DNA of 41,549 nucleotides from Caldivirga sp. MU80. Its GTDB lineage: Archaea; Thermoproteota; Thermoprotei; Thermoproteales; Thermocladiaceae. The DNA lies in the NCBI RefSeq assembly GCF_001663375.1, contig NZ_LCTF01000023.1:1-41549 (forward strand). The letters run 5' to 3'. Shown here one piece after another: positions 24,876 to 32,924 of this stretch. The stretch's first letter is position 1; every line of letters starts with the position of its first letter. The translations under genes and the position numbers were made by a program. The notes below the pieces were generated by a model. It was not told the origin of the DNA. It searched no databases and saw nothing but the letters and a program-made list of their open reading frames with translations.

Positions 24876-27094
24876 TCCCCAGCCACCTTAACCCTCAGCA
24901 GTTCCTTAACCCTGGGGTCAAGGGCCCTCAGAAGCTCCCTATTACCCACGACGGTTGAGTAGTACGTGTAAACCCCAGCGGCGCCCAGTAGTTGAGCCAC
25001 CTCCCTCTTCAACCCATTCACTATGTTTATGAGCTTATCCTCAAAGCCCCCTGGCACAATAGCCTTACTTAATATTGAACTAACCTCAACGGCATCAGCC
25101 CCCAGGGCGGCCAGTTTAACCACGTCCCCTGAGCTCCTTAAGGCCGACATGTGAGCTACCACGTCGACCCTATACCTAACCCCAAGCCTCCTCAACCCCA
25201 GGTCGGCGTTGACCAGGGAAACCTCCAGGTCCGTTTCACCGCCCAACTCATCATCAATTATTATGCCTGAAACCAAGTTTAGGTACTGCTTGACGTGGCT
25301 GATGGGGTCTTTAAGTGGGGGTAGCCTTACGTACACCGGTGCATCCGTTTCGGGGGTTAATTTCCCACCTAGGTAGCTTGGGTTAGTTACGAGGGCTGCC
25401 ATGCCCCTAAGCGGCCTATCCCACATAACCCTCGATGCATGCCTGCCTGTTGGGTTAGGTAACCCATACAGGTCTATGGCTATGTCCATCAGGTGAGCCA
25501 CGAACTTAGCCCTCTCCAACTGCTCCGCACCCCACTCCCTAGGTGGCCTAATTATGATTGGGCTTGACATGGTTAACCTACCCCCTGCTAGGTAGACTGA
25601 CGTGTCTATGTCCTCCCTGTAGGGATCTATGGATGGCTTGGTGACTTGAGCACCATCAAGCCTAAGCCAGTCAATCAACCTCTTAGGCGGCTCAACCTCA
25701 GGTGGGCCGGTGCTCCCCATGCTGGTTATGACCACGTCACCCTTCTTGGCCAGTTGACTGGCGTATATGGAGTAGTCCGGCGTCCAGACTGATCCACCGG
25801 CCTTAAGGGGAGGTGGGTCTGCGTCGCACTCATCGTCGACGTCAAGTATCTTAGCCAACTCACCGCCGATGCAGCTACCCCTCAGTAGGTCCCTCCTCCC
25901 CACGAGCTCCCTCACACTGCCTAGGCCAAGCTTATCCACTATTAAGCCCAGTTCCACCTGGAACGCCCTCAGGTAGTTTAATGCACCCCTCTTGGCCAGT
26001 TCATGGTCAACCAGCACCGATCCCTCGGTTAGCTTGCTCGTTATGCCTGCTGGGCAATTGCCCGTGTGGCATGTCCTAGCCATGACGCACCCCATTGATA
26101 TAAGCACGGATGTGCCCAGGGCAACTGCGTCAGCGCCGAGGGCAATCACCTTGGCTGCGTCGTCGGCTGACGATACCCTACCTGAGGCTATCACCGTGAA
26201 ACCGTCCCTAAGCCCCTCCCTCCTAAGCATCCTATCCGCCGACGCCACGGCAAGCTCAATGGGTATGCCCACGTTATCCTTAACCACCTGGGGTGCCGCA
26301 CCGGTCCCGGCGCCGTGTCCGTCTATTATCACACCATCAGCCCCCATCCTAGCTATCCCAACCACGATGTAGGGTGTGTAGTTGGTTGCCGCTATCTTAA
26401 CGAGGACTGGTTTACCCGTCGCCTCCTTTAGGGCATCAATCCTCTGCTTAAGGTCCTCAATGGAGTATATGTCGTGGTGTGGAGCTGGTGAGAGGGCATC
26501 AACGCCAACGGGTATTCTCCTAACAGTTGAGATGAGCTTAGTTACCTTGCTCCCAGGTAGGTGGCCCCCTATCCCAGGCTTAGCCCCCTGCCCAATCTTA
26601 ATAACTATGCCGAGCCCCCTCATTAATACATCAATATCTATCCCGAACCTGGCCGAGGCCCACTGTATGAAAATCCTCCTATGCCTCCCAACCTCTGGGT
26701 GTAGCCCACCCTCACCTATACCAGCCACCAGGTTTAGTTCATCAGCAACCTCAGCCACGACAACATTGGGTACACCGGAGAGTGCCCCAAAGGACATGTC
26801 ACCTATGTAGATTGGGGCTGATAACTCAACGCCCCCTATCCTGGTGGTTAAATCCGCAGTGTATGTCTCATCACCGTTAAGCGTCACCTCATACCTATCG
26901 AAGCTTAACCTATCGAGGACCCTGTACCTCCTAACACCCCTCCTAAATATCCTAATGGGCCTTCCCGTAACCGCCATTCGCCTAATCTCCTCAACAACAC
27001 TACTGCTCCAGAAATCCCTAGTATAATCCTTATTTAATATTCTGAGGAAACTATTTATAATCCTTACATTTTCAAGGCCCTCTAAGTAGTGCAC
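24869..27094 (-). CDS. Glutamate synthase FMN/[3Fe-4S] subunit with degenerate second barrel
   Basis: The 741-residue protein shows the FMN-binding barrel of glutamate synthase: GQGAKPGIGGHLPG near 168-181, SPAPHHDIYSIEDL near 202-215, VIIDGHGAGTG near 255-265, VIASGR, and the cluster motif C336-VMART-C342-HTGN-C347-PAGI. Unusually, residues about 430-741 repeat the later half of the barrel (VYVRLPPLKDPISHV, IIIDDELGGETD, VVKLAALGADAVEVSSIL) without the cysteines and glycine loops. It probably forms an enzyme with the downstream amidotransferase/GXGXG protein. The electron donor is unknown. It could instead be a relative of N-methylglutamate synthase, which has similarly split domains. Confidence 0.88.
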   Translation of the reverse strand: MHYLEGLENVRIINSFLRILNKDYTRDFWSSSVVEEIRRMAVTGRPIRIFRRGVRRYRVLDRLSFDRYEVTLNGDETYTADLTTRIGGVELSAPIYIGDMSFGALSGVPNVVVAEVADELNLVAGIGEGGLHPEVGRHRRIFIQWASARFGIDIDVLMRGLGIVIKIGQGAKPGIGGHLPGSKVTKLISTVRRIPVGVDALSPAPHHDIYSIEDLKQRIDALKEATGKPVLVKIAATNYTPYIVVGIARMGADGVIIDGHGAGTGAAPQVVKDNVGIPIELAVASADRMLRREGLRDGFTVIASGRVSSADDAAKVIALGADAVALGTSVLISMGCVMARTCHTGNCPAGITSKLTEGSVLVDHELAKRGALNYLRAFQVELGLIVDKLGLGSVRELVGRRDLLRGSCIGGELAKILDVDDECDADPPPLKAGGSVWTPDYSIYASQLAKKGDVVITSMGSTGPPEVEPPKRLIDWLRLDGAQVTKPSIDPYREDIDTSVYLAGGRLTMSSPIIIRPPREWGAEQLERAKFVAHLMDIAIDLYGLPNPTGRHASRVMWDRPLRGMAALVTNPSYLGGKLTPETDAPVYVRLPPLKDPISHVKQYLNLVSGIIIDDELGGETDLEVSLVNADLGLRRLGVRYRVDVVAHMSALRSSGDVVKLAALGADAVEVSSILSKAIVPGGFEDKLINIVNGLKREVAQLLGAAGVYTYYSTVVGNRELLRALDPRVKELLRVKVAGEW

Positions 27095-27408
27095 AGTAGG
27101 TTTACCGTTGGGGTATATTTAAGCATTACCCACATGCCTAATTCCTTGCCTTCTTTCTATAGTTCAAGTTAAATATGTGACATAATATATAGAATTAAGT
27201 TAAAGACGTTTGCCTAATGTAGTTAAGCCCATGATACCGATGGCTTCCCATGCATCTATAGAGGTAATGGAGCATCATGCAACTTAGCCTTTAGCACTCC
27301 TGGTTACCGGCCGTGTAATGGCGTGTCTCGTTCTCATGCTTATTAATTAAGGGTGGGCTCGCTTAGCATTGGGAAAGGTTTATATAGAAGCGGTTTTTAA
27401 GGGCGCTT
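27095..27408. other. 314-bp divergent promoter region
   Basis: No gene or RNA is visible. The left end holds a minus-strand TATA element (GCTTAAATATACC around 27112-27124) about 25 bp before the start of the glutamate synthase FMN subunit. The right end holds the thermosome promoter. The 200 bp between them is AT-rich in its first part with no convincing repeats. Confidence 0.5.
27371..27386 (+). promoter_or_regulatory. BRE plus TATA box of the thermosome gene
   Basis: GGGAAAGG (27371-27378) followed by TTTATATA (27379-27386) is a strong archaeal BRE-TATA pair. The TATA centre is 26.5 bp ahead of the ATG at 27409, as expected for a highly expressed leaderless gene. Confidence 0.8.
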
Positions 27409-29085
27409 ATGAGTCAACAAGCTTACATAGCGCAGATAGGTGGTGTCCCTGTACTGGTGCTTAAGGAAGGGACCCAGAGGGCCTTCGGCAAGGAGGCACT
27501 CAGGATAAACATAATGGTGGCTAAGGCCGTCTCTGAGGTTATGCGCACAACCCTAGGCCCCAAGGGCATGGATAAGATGCTCATCGACAGCCTAGGCGAC
27601 ATAACCATAACGAACGATGGCGCCACCATCCTAAACGAGATGGATGTCCAACACCCAATAGGTAAGCTACTGGTTGAGATAGCTAAGACACAGGACGATG
27701 AGGTTGGGGACGGCACAACCACCGCCGTTGTCCTGGCTGGGGCGCTGCTTGATGAGGCCGAGAAGCTCATTGAGAAGAACATACACCCAACCGTCATAAT
27801 ATCGGGCTTTAAGAAGGGGCTGGACGCCGCAATTCAGTACCTATCAAAGATAGCCATACCGGTTGATAGGGATAACATAGATGTACTCAAGAAGGTGGCC
27901 GCAACGTCAATGCACGGCAAGATAAGTGAGACCGTTAAGGATCAATTCGCCGAGCTTGCGGCAAGGGCAGTGTCCATGATTAAGGAGCAGAGGGGTGATA
28001 AGTGGATAGCCGACCTGGACAATGTTCAACTGGTTAAGAAGCATGGGGGTAGCCTACTGGACACCCAGCTCATTCAAGGTGTGGTTGTTGATAAGGAGGT
28101 TGTGCACGCCGCAATGCCCAAGAAGATAACCAACGCCAAGATAGCCCTACTGGACGCACCACTGGAGGTTGAGAAGCCTGAGATAGACGCTGAGATTAGG
28201 ATACAGGACCCAACACAAATCAAGGCCTTCCTAGATGAGGAGGAGAACATACTGAGGGGTTACGTGGATAAGTTGAAGTCAATAGGGGTTAACGTAGTCT
28301 TCACCACTAAGGGCATTGACGACATAGCCCAGTACTACTTAGCTAAGGCTGGTATTATGGCTGTTAGGAGGGTTAAGAGGAGTGATATTGAGAAGCTCGT
28401 TAGGGCCACTGGAGGAAAGCTCGTCACTAACATAGACGACCTAACGGAGAATGACCTAGGCTTCGCCGGGCTTGTGGAGGAGAGGAGGGTTGGGGACGAG
28501 AAGATGGTGTTCGTTGAGCAGTGCAGGAACCCGAGGGCTGTGAGCATACTGATTAGGGGCGGCTTCGAGAGGCTCGTTGATGAGGCTGAGAGGAACCTCA
28601 CCGATGCGTTAAGCGTTGTGTCGGATGCCATAGAGAACCCGTTCATAGTGCCCGGCGGTGGTGCACCTGAGGTTGAGGCTGCTAAGGCTGTTAGGCAATT
28701 GGCCGCTAAGGTCAGTGGTAGGGAGCAGTACGCCATTGAGGCCTTCGCCAACGCCCTAGAGGCCGTACCCAAGACCCTAGCGGAGAACGCTGGCCTAGAC
28801 GCAGTGGACATATTGACCGAGCTGAGGCACATGCATGAGAGTAGGGAGGATGGGTGGAAGTACGGTATTGATGCGTTCAGCGGCAAGGTGGCTGACATGA
28901 TATCCCTCAACGTGGTGGAGCCATTGGTGGTTAAGACTCAGGCCTACAAGGCGGCCGTCGAGGCTGCCTCAATGATACTCAGGATTGATGAGATAATAGC
29001 CGCCAGCAAGATTGAGAGCGGGAGTGAGAAGGGGAAGAAGGAGGGTGAGGAGGGTACAGGCGGTACCTCAGGTGGCGGCGACTAA
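27409..29085 (+). CDS. thsA: Thermosome subunit (group II chaperonin)
   Basis: The 558-residue protein is a full-length archaeal chaperonin: TLGPKGMDKMLIDSLGDITITNDGATIL (ATP-binding region), EVGDGTTTAVVLAGALL (catalytic GDGTT), IRGGFERLVDEAERNLTDAL and a C-terminal Gly-rich tail (GTGGTSGGGD). It folds proteins in a double ring with a built-in lid. Whether it is the alpha or beta subunit cannot be told here, so the symbol is provisional. It is a single-gene unit with a strong promoter and converges on the rpoG-like gene. Confidence 0.97.
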   Translation: MSQQAYIAQIGGVPVLVLKEGTQRAFGKEALRINIMVAKAVSEVMRTTLGPKGMDKMLIDSLGDITITNDGATILNEMDVQHPIGKLLVEIAKTQDDEVGDGTTTAVVLAGALLDEAEKLIEKNIHPTVIISGFKKGLDAAIQYLSKIAIPVDRDNIDVLKKVAATSMHGKISETVKDQFAELAARAVSMIKEQRGDKWIADLDNVQLVKKHGGSLLDTQLIQGVVVDKEVVHAAMPKKITNAKIALLDAPLEVEKPEIDAEIRIQDPTQIKAFLDEEENILRGYVDKLKSIGVNVVFTTKGIDDIAQYYLAKAGIMAVRRVKRSDIEKLVRATGGKLVTNIDDLTENDLGFAGLVEERRVGDEKMVFVEQCRNPRAVSILIRGGFERLVDEAERNLTDALSVVSDAIENPFIVPGGGAPEVEAAKAVRQLAAKVSGREQYAIEAFANALEAVPKTLAENAGLDAVDILTELRHMHESREDGWKYGIDAFSGKVADMISLNVVEPLVVKTQAYKAAVEAASMILRIDEIIAASKIESGSEKGKKEGEEGTGGTSGGGD

Positions 29086-29098
29086 TTGGGTTAAAGGG

Positions 29099-29449
29099 TC
29101 ACTTGGTTAATTGCCTTAAACCAATGTAAATCTTCTCCCCCAAACCAGGCCTATTCTTAACAACACCCCCCTCCATGTGCATTATGAATCCCCCAATGGA
29201 TAACCTAACGTAGTCCTCCCCGGAGTAGTAGACCACGCCCCACATGTACACGCTCCAATTCTCCCTATAATTCTCATCCCTACTGCTTGATAGGGAAACC
29301 AACACGGAATCCCCCTCCCTAAACCTATTCACCACGGCTGGTAGTTCAATCGTCAGTAGGCCGTCTTCACCCTCAAGCCTAAGTTTAACCACGTTGTTTG
29401 GCTCATACTCTAGCCCCGTGACCCTGTAGGTGCCCTTATACTCGTACAT
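29099..29449 (-). CDS. rpoG: Probable RNA polymerase subunit RpoG/Rpb8
   Basis: The 116-residue protein is all beta in character (YKGTYRVTGLEYEPNNVVKLRLEGEDGLLTIELP, YRENWSVYMWGVVYYSGEDYVRLSIGGFIMHMEG). It matches the two-part OB-like pattern of Rpb8, including a Y-x-M-W-G-x-V-Y motif like the eukaryotic subunit's YVMYGKVY. RpoG/Rpb8 is known in Crenarchaeota. The start is set at ATG 29449 rather than 29485, because the shared TATA element at 29472-29479 lies 26.5 bp ahead and the longer frame would include it. The gene is divergent from the Sm-like gene. Confidence 0.68.
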   Translation of the reverse strand: MYEYKGTYRVTGLEYEPNNVVKLRLEGEDGLLTIELPAVVNRFREGDSVLVSLSSSRDENYRENWSVYMWGVVYYSGEDYVRLSIGGFIMHMEGGVVKNRPGLGEKIYIGLRQLTK

Positions 29450-29471
29450 CGCCTGGTTTAGGCTATTAGAG

Positions 29472-29479
29472 TTTAAAAA
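29472..29479. promoter_or_regulatory. Single TATA element shared by rpoG-like and Sm-like genes
   Basis: TTTAAAAA is the only TATA-like element in the 53-bp gap. Its centre (29475.5) is 26.5 bp from the minus-strand ATG at 29449 and 27.5 bp from the plus-strand ATG at 29503, so one element is positioned almost perfectly for both leaderless genes. Confidence 0.65.
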
Positions 29480-29502
29480 GGCCACTGTATAGGACTACTG
29501 GT

Positions 29503-29925
29503 ATGGCCTTTGGTGAGGGGGCTAGGCGATTCAACGCTGAGGTCATGGGGATGCTTGGGAGGATGGTGCTCGTCAACCTCATGGATGGTTCATCGTACAG
29601 GGGGCAGTTGGTTGGTATAGACCAGGGGTTAAACATGGTGCTTGTGAACGTCGTCAGCAGTAAGAATGAGAGGTACCCTAAGGTGCTCATTAGGTCTGAG
29701 GCCATACGGGATGTTGCATTGATTGAGGAGTACATTGACCTAAGGGAGTTGGCTAAGATACTTGAGAAGTACTTCCCAGGCATGGTTAAGTACATAGACG
29801 AGACCAACACCATAATCGTGGGGGAGAACGTGACCGTTACCGAGGAGGGTGTTAAGGGGACTGGGTTAATGGCAAGGAGGGTTAAGGAGATTTACGATGA
29901 GTACGTCCAGTCGAGGAGGAGGTGA
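29503..29925 (+). CDS. Sm-like archaeal protein with extra C-terminal domain (SmAP3 type)
   Basis: Residues about 8-75 form an Sm fold: FNAEVMGMLGRMVLVNLMDGSSYRGQLVGIDQGLNMVLVNV (Sm1, with the D-G-x-x-x-x-G-x-L-x-G-x-D-x-x-x-N core) and VLIRSEAIRDVALIEE (Sm2, I-R-G/S-x). A second domain of about 65 residues (IDLRELAKILEKYFPGMVKYIDETNTIIVGENVTVTEEG) follows, as in Pyrobaculum SmAP3, whose second domain is thought to bind RNA or partners. Its stop overlaps the tgtA start, so a tRNA/RNA-processing link is likely. Confidence 0.85.
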   Translation: MAFGEGARRFNAEVMGMLGRMVLVNLMDGSSYRGQLVGIDQGLNMVLVNVVSSKNERYPKVLIRSEAIRDVALIEEYIDLRELAKILEKYFPGMVKYIDETNTIIVGENVTVTEEGVKGTGLMARRVKEIYDEYVQSRRR

Positions 29926-31478
29926 TGTTTGAAGTAGTGGAGAAGGATGAGGTAGCCAGGATAGGTAAATTGTACACGAGGCATGGGGTAGTGGAGACAC
30001 CCGCATTATTCCCTGTGATAAACCCAAGTAAGCAGTACGTTGAGTTGAGTAGGATTAGGGATTTGGGTTTCAGCCAAGTCATAACCAACGCGTACATAAT
30101 CAAGGGCACCTACGGTGATTCAGCCAGGGATTTGGGGATCCATGAACTGTTGGGCTGGGACGGGCCACTAATGACCGACTCCGGGGCTTATCAAATACTC
30201 CAGTACGGCTACGTCGACGTAAATCCTGATGAAATACTCAGGTATCAGGTTGAGATAGGCAGCGACATAGGGGTAATCCTAGACATACCCACGGGTTACC
30301 CAAGGCCAAGGGACCTGGTTGAGGTTGAGGTTAATGAAACCGTTAGGAGGGCTAGAAGGGCAATACTGATGCTCAGGGAGTTGGACCCGGATCATAGGAT
30401 GCTTATTGTTGGGCCAACTCAGGGTGGGGTGTATGGGGACATACTGGCCTATTCAGCTAGGGTTGTCTCAGAGCTGCCCTTCGACATATATGCCATAGGT
30501 AGCCCAACAACGCTACTTCAATCCTATAACTTCACCAACATAGTGAAGATGATACTCACGGTCAAGTCCACTGTACCCGCTGGTAAGCCCATCCACCTAT
30601 TCGGCGTTGGGCACCCGTTAATAATGCCCCTCGCAGTTGCCCTCGGCGTAGACATATTCGACTCGGCCTCATACATGCTCTACGCCAATGATGACAGGGT
30701 CATCCTAAGCAGCAGGACTGTTAGGCTGGGTGAGTTGGACAGGGGCTACGTACTTGATGGTTGCGGTAAAAGTGCGGGTGAGCTTTTGGAGATGGGTAAG
30801 GAGGAGAGGGTTCGGTTAATAGCCCAGCATAACCTATGGGTCCTGTCGAGGGAATTAGCCGAGATTAAGCAGAGGATCAGGGAGCATGACCTGTGGGGTT
30901 ACGTGGCGCAGAAGGCTAGGCAACACCCATCACTCTACAGGGCGTATGTTGCGTTAAGCAGGAGCCCACTCTTCAGTAAATTGGTGTCCAAACTGGCCAG
31001 TGGGCTTAAGGTTAATGCAGCCCAGTTAAACATCCTCGACGAAGCAGACTTGGCGAGACCCGAGGTTCAGTGGGCTGGCTTTAGGCTGCGTAGGCTTATT
31101 GAGGGTATGGGTGACTTAAACAACGCACTGGTAATCATCGGTGACTACGATGAACCATTCATAAGGACTCAGGTGGCCGGTGAGCTCATTAGGCTGGGCG
31201 TCAGGGTATTCCTATACCACGGCGCCTACGGCCTAATCCCCATTGAACTCAGTGATGTTTACCCATTCTCCCAAACAACCAGGGTCAACCTGAGACCGAG
31301 GAGGGTTAGTTTAAAGGTGGGTAATGCGTTAATCATCGTTGAGGATAGGTACAGGGACGTTGTAAAGTACATTAGGTGTGAGGGTGAATGCACGGTGCTT
31401 TACGTGGACTCGCTCAAGAACATTAAGGCCTATGAGAGGTACATAAGGTCATTACTAACCGGCAACCCCCAACCCTGA
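29925..31478 (+). CDS. tgtA: Archaeosine tRNA-guanine transglycosylase
   Basis: The 517-residue protein has the TGT barrel: GPLMTDSGAYQILQYG (Asp86, substrate-binding acid), VGPTQGGVYGD, AIGSPT, and DIFDSASYMLYANDD with the nucleophile Asp247 (numbering from the GTG three bases earlier). It exchanges G15 of tRNA for preQ0 as the first step to archaeosine. Two things are odd. The zinc site CxCxxC...H seems lost: the corresponding stretch is GYVLDGCGK (275-283), with one Cys, though His303 remains. And there is no PUA domain at the end, so it is about 60 residues short of euryarchaeal TgtA. The start overlaps the SmAP stop after a GGAGGAGGTG ribosome-binding site. Confidence 0.92.
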   Translation: MFEVVEKDEVARIGKLYTRHGVVETPALFPVINPSKQYVELSRIRDLGFSQVITNAYIIKGTYGDSARDLGIHELLGWDGPLMTDSGAYQILQYGYVDVNPDEILRYQVEIGSDIGVILDIPTGYPRPRDLVEVEVNETVRRARRAILMLRELDPDHRMLIVGPTQGGVYGDILAYSARVVSELPFDIYAIGSPTTLLQSYNFTNIVKMILTVKSTVPAGKPIHLFGVGHPLIMPLAVALGVDIFDSASYMLYANDDRVILSSRTVRLGELDRGYVLDGCGKSAGELLEMGKEERVRLIAQHNLWVLSRELAEIKQRIREHDLWGYVAQKARQHPSLYRAYVALSRSPLFSKLVSKLASGLKVNAAQLNILDEADLARPEVQWAGFRLRRLIEGMGDLNNALVIIGDYDEPFIRTQVAGELIRLGVRVFLYHGAYGLIPIELSDVYPFSQTTRVNLRPRRVSLKVGNALIIVEDRYRDVVKYIRCEGECTVLYVDSLKNIKAYERYIRSLLTGNPQP

Positions 31479-31525
31479 TTAGACCTTAGTTAATTATCCG
31501 CTGTTTAAGGGGGTGATTGTTCGGC

Positions 31526-32041
31526 TTATAATGAGCCATTGCCGTATGCCTTAGCCAGCTCCAGGTAGGCCTTGTAATTCTCGATAATCCTCTTAACGTC
31601 ATCATCGGTCACGCTTCTAATCACCCTGGCGGGCACCCCAACCGCAATGCTCCTGGGTGGTATCCTGGTACCCTCCGTAACCACTGCGCCGGCGCCGATT
31701 ATTGAGTATTCGCCGACCTCCGAGTTGTTGAGGAGTATCGCCCCCATCCCAATAAGCACGTAGTTACCCACCCTAGCCCCGTGGATGATTGCCCTATGCC
31801 CCACCGTAACCCCCTCACCTATAACAGTCTCAATACCCCTATCCGTGTGCACCACGGCATGGTCCTGGAGGTTACTGAACCTACCTATTGAAATGCGGTC
31901 CTCATCACCCCTAACCACGGCGTATGGCCATAGGCTAACCTCATCACCAACATCAACATCGCCGATAACGTACGCCGTAGAGGCTATGAACACACCTCTA
32001 CCCAACCTAGGGCTCTTCCCATTGAAACTAACTATGGGCAT
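31526..32041 (-). CDS. Gamma-carbonic-anhydrase-like hexapeptide-repeat protein
   Basis: The 171-residue protein is a left-handed beta-helix of hexapeptide repeats (IGDVDVGDEVSLWPYAVVRGD, VIGEGVTVGHRAIIHGARVGNYVLIGMGAIL). The putative metal His residues are HAVVH (His61, His65) and GHRAIIHG (His82, His87), the pattern of the gamma-CA family (Cam His81, His117, His122). Many archaeal members are tested as carbonic anhydrases, while some homologues act as ferripyochelin-binding or acyl-transfer proteins, so activity is not certain. It converges on tgtA. Confidence 0.85.
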   Translation of the reverse strand: MPIVSFNGKSPRLGRGVFIASTAYVIGDVDVGDEVSLWPYAVVRGDEDRISIGRFSNLQDHAVVHTDRGIETVIGEGVTVGHRAIIHGARVGNYVLIGMGAILLNNSEVGEYSIIGAGAVVTEGTRIPPRSIAVGVPARVIRSVTDDDVKRIIENYKAYLELAKAYGNGSL

Positions 32042-32144
32042 GAGAGGCTGGCGCCGCCGTTTTTATAAGAGTTTATTAATTGAGGATTTTTACCCGGGGG
32101 ATCAGCACCAAATGTTTTTATAGGCAATTAATGATTAAGGTTAA

Positions 32145-32546
32145 GTGGGCAGCGGGTTAAGCTCACTAGGCGTAGCTATGGTTATTGTTGGAGCGGTGGT
32201 GTTGGCGGTGGCCCTAGTTACACTGATTACTGCATTACCAATGGTCAGTTACATGGGTTACTACCACTGTATGGGTATGATGTGTGGTTCAATGTTCTAC
32301 TACCCGTTAATCCTCCCACTAACACTGTTGATAATCGGCTTAGTACTAATGGCGTTGCCATTCACACTACTTAGGCAAAACAGTGGCATAGGTGGTTCAA
32401 GCACAAATGCATCCCCACAGCCTACAGGTAAAGGACTCGATGTGCTTAAGTTGCTACCAAGGCAGGAGAGGGAGGTTTTAGAGTACATAATTAAGTCCGG
32501 TGGTGAGGTTTACCAGTACCAGGTTATGAGGGACCTCAATGAGTAA
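32145..32546 (+). CDS. Membrane-anchored winged-helix regulator, N-terminal part of a split gene
   Basis: The 133-residue frame has two hydrophobic segments (about 8-32 and 52-72) with a Cys/Met-rich loop between them (YHCMGMMCGSM, a possible metal or redox sensor). A linker follows, then the first half of a winged helix: LPRQEREVLEYIIKSGGEVYQYQVMRDLN. It stops at TAA 32544-32546 in the middle of the DNA-binding domain, just before the recognition helix. The other half is encoded in the overlapping +1 frame. The GTG at 32145 has a TATA element (TTTTATAG, about 32115-32122) 26 bp upstream. Archaeal membrane-HTH proteins of this layout usually have the complete winged helix in one chain. Confidence 0.7.
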   Translation: MGSGLSSLGVAMVIVGAVVLAVALVTLITALPMVSYMGYYHCMGMMCGSMFYYPLILPLTLLIIGLVLMALPFTLLRQNSGIGGSSTNASPQPTGKGLDVLKLLPRQEREVLEYIIKSGGEVYQYQVMRDLNE

Positions 32547-32676
32547 GGTTAGGGCCTGGAGGATAGTGCGTAGGCTTGAGGAGAAGGGGCTCGTTGAGGT
32601 TGTTAAGGTTAAGGGGAGAAACATAGTTAGGTTAAGGAGAAATTTTAACGATTCATCAACTCAAGTGGCTTCCTAA
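32539..32676 (+). CDS. Second half of the split winged-helix domain
   Basis: ATG 32539 opens a 45-residue frame in the +1 phase. It encodes SKVRAWRIVRRLEEKGLVEVVKVKGRNIVRLRR, the recognition helix and wing that should follow the upstream frame directly. The two frames overlap by eight bases (ATGAGTAA). Possible explanations are a frameshift mutation or sequencing error, +1 ribosomal frameshifting at the stop codon, or two polypeptides translated in a coupled way. Confidence 0.6.
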   Translation: MSKVRAWRIVRRLEEKGLVEVVKVKGRNIVRLRRNFNDSSTQVAS

Positions 32677-32678
32677 GG

Positions 32679-32924
32679 TTAGCTGCACGATGGGCCGTGG
32701 GATTCATGCGCATTTGAACCTGAACCACGGCTTATGGCTCTAATCAACCAAATTATGAGGAGTATTATTAACACTATGAACAGTAGGAACATTAATGCGC
32801 CGATTATCCACCACCCAAACCCGAACCATAGCCCCGGTCCCCATCCCCAACCCCACCAACCCATACAGCAAAATAACACCCCAATTACCAGTGGTAGTAT
32901 TAGCACAGGCACCACGTTAACCAC
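32679..32924 (-). CDS. Small Trp-rich two-segment membrane protein
   Basis: The 81-residue protein has a first hydrophobic segment, a very Trp/Gly-rich middle (CCMGWWGWGWGPGLWFGFGWW), and a second segment (GALMFLLFIVLIILLIIWLIRAI), ending in a polar tail with His and Cys (AHESHGPSCS). I do not recognise a family; the look is that of SHOCT-like or c-type-associated small membrane proteins. The GTG start at 32924 overlaps the stop of the sulfocyanin gene by eight bases, so it is probably translated with it and may help anchor or metallate the cupredoxin. Confidence 0.6.
   Translation of the reverse strand: MVNVVPVLILPLVIGVLFCCMGWWGWGWGPGLWFGFGWWIIGALMFLLFIVLIILLIIWLIRAISRGSGSNAHESHGPSCS

Noticed and set aside
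27225-27300. C/D box sRNA on the minus strand (ATGATGC near 27275)
   Set aside because: The box is imperfect and no CTGA follows within range.
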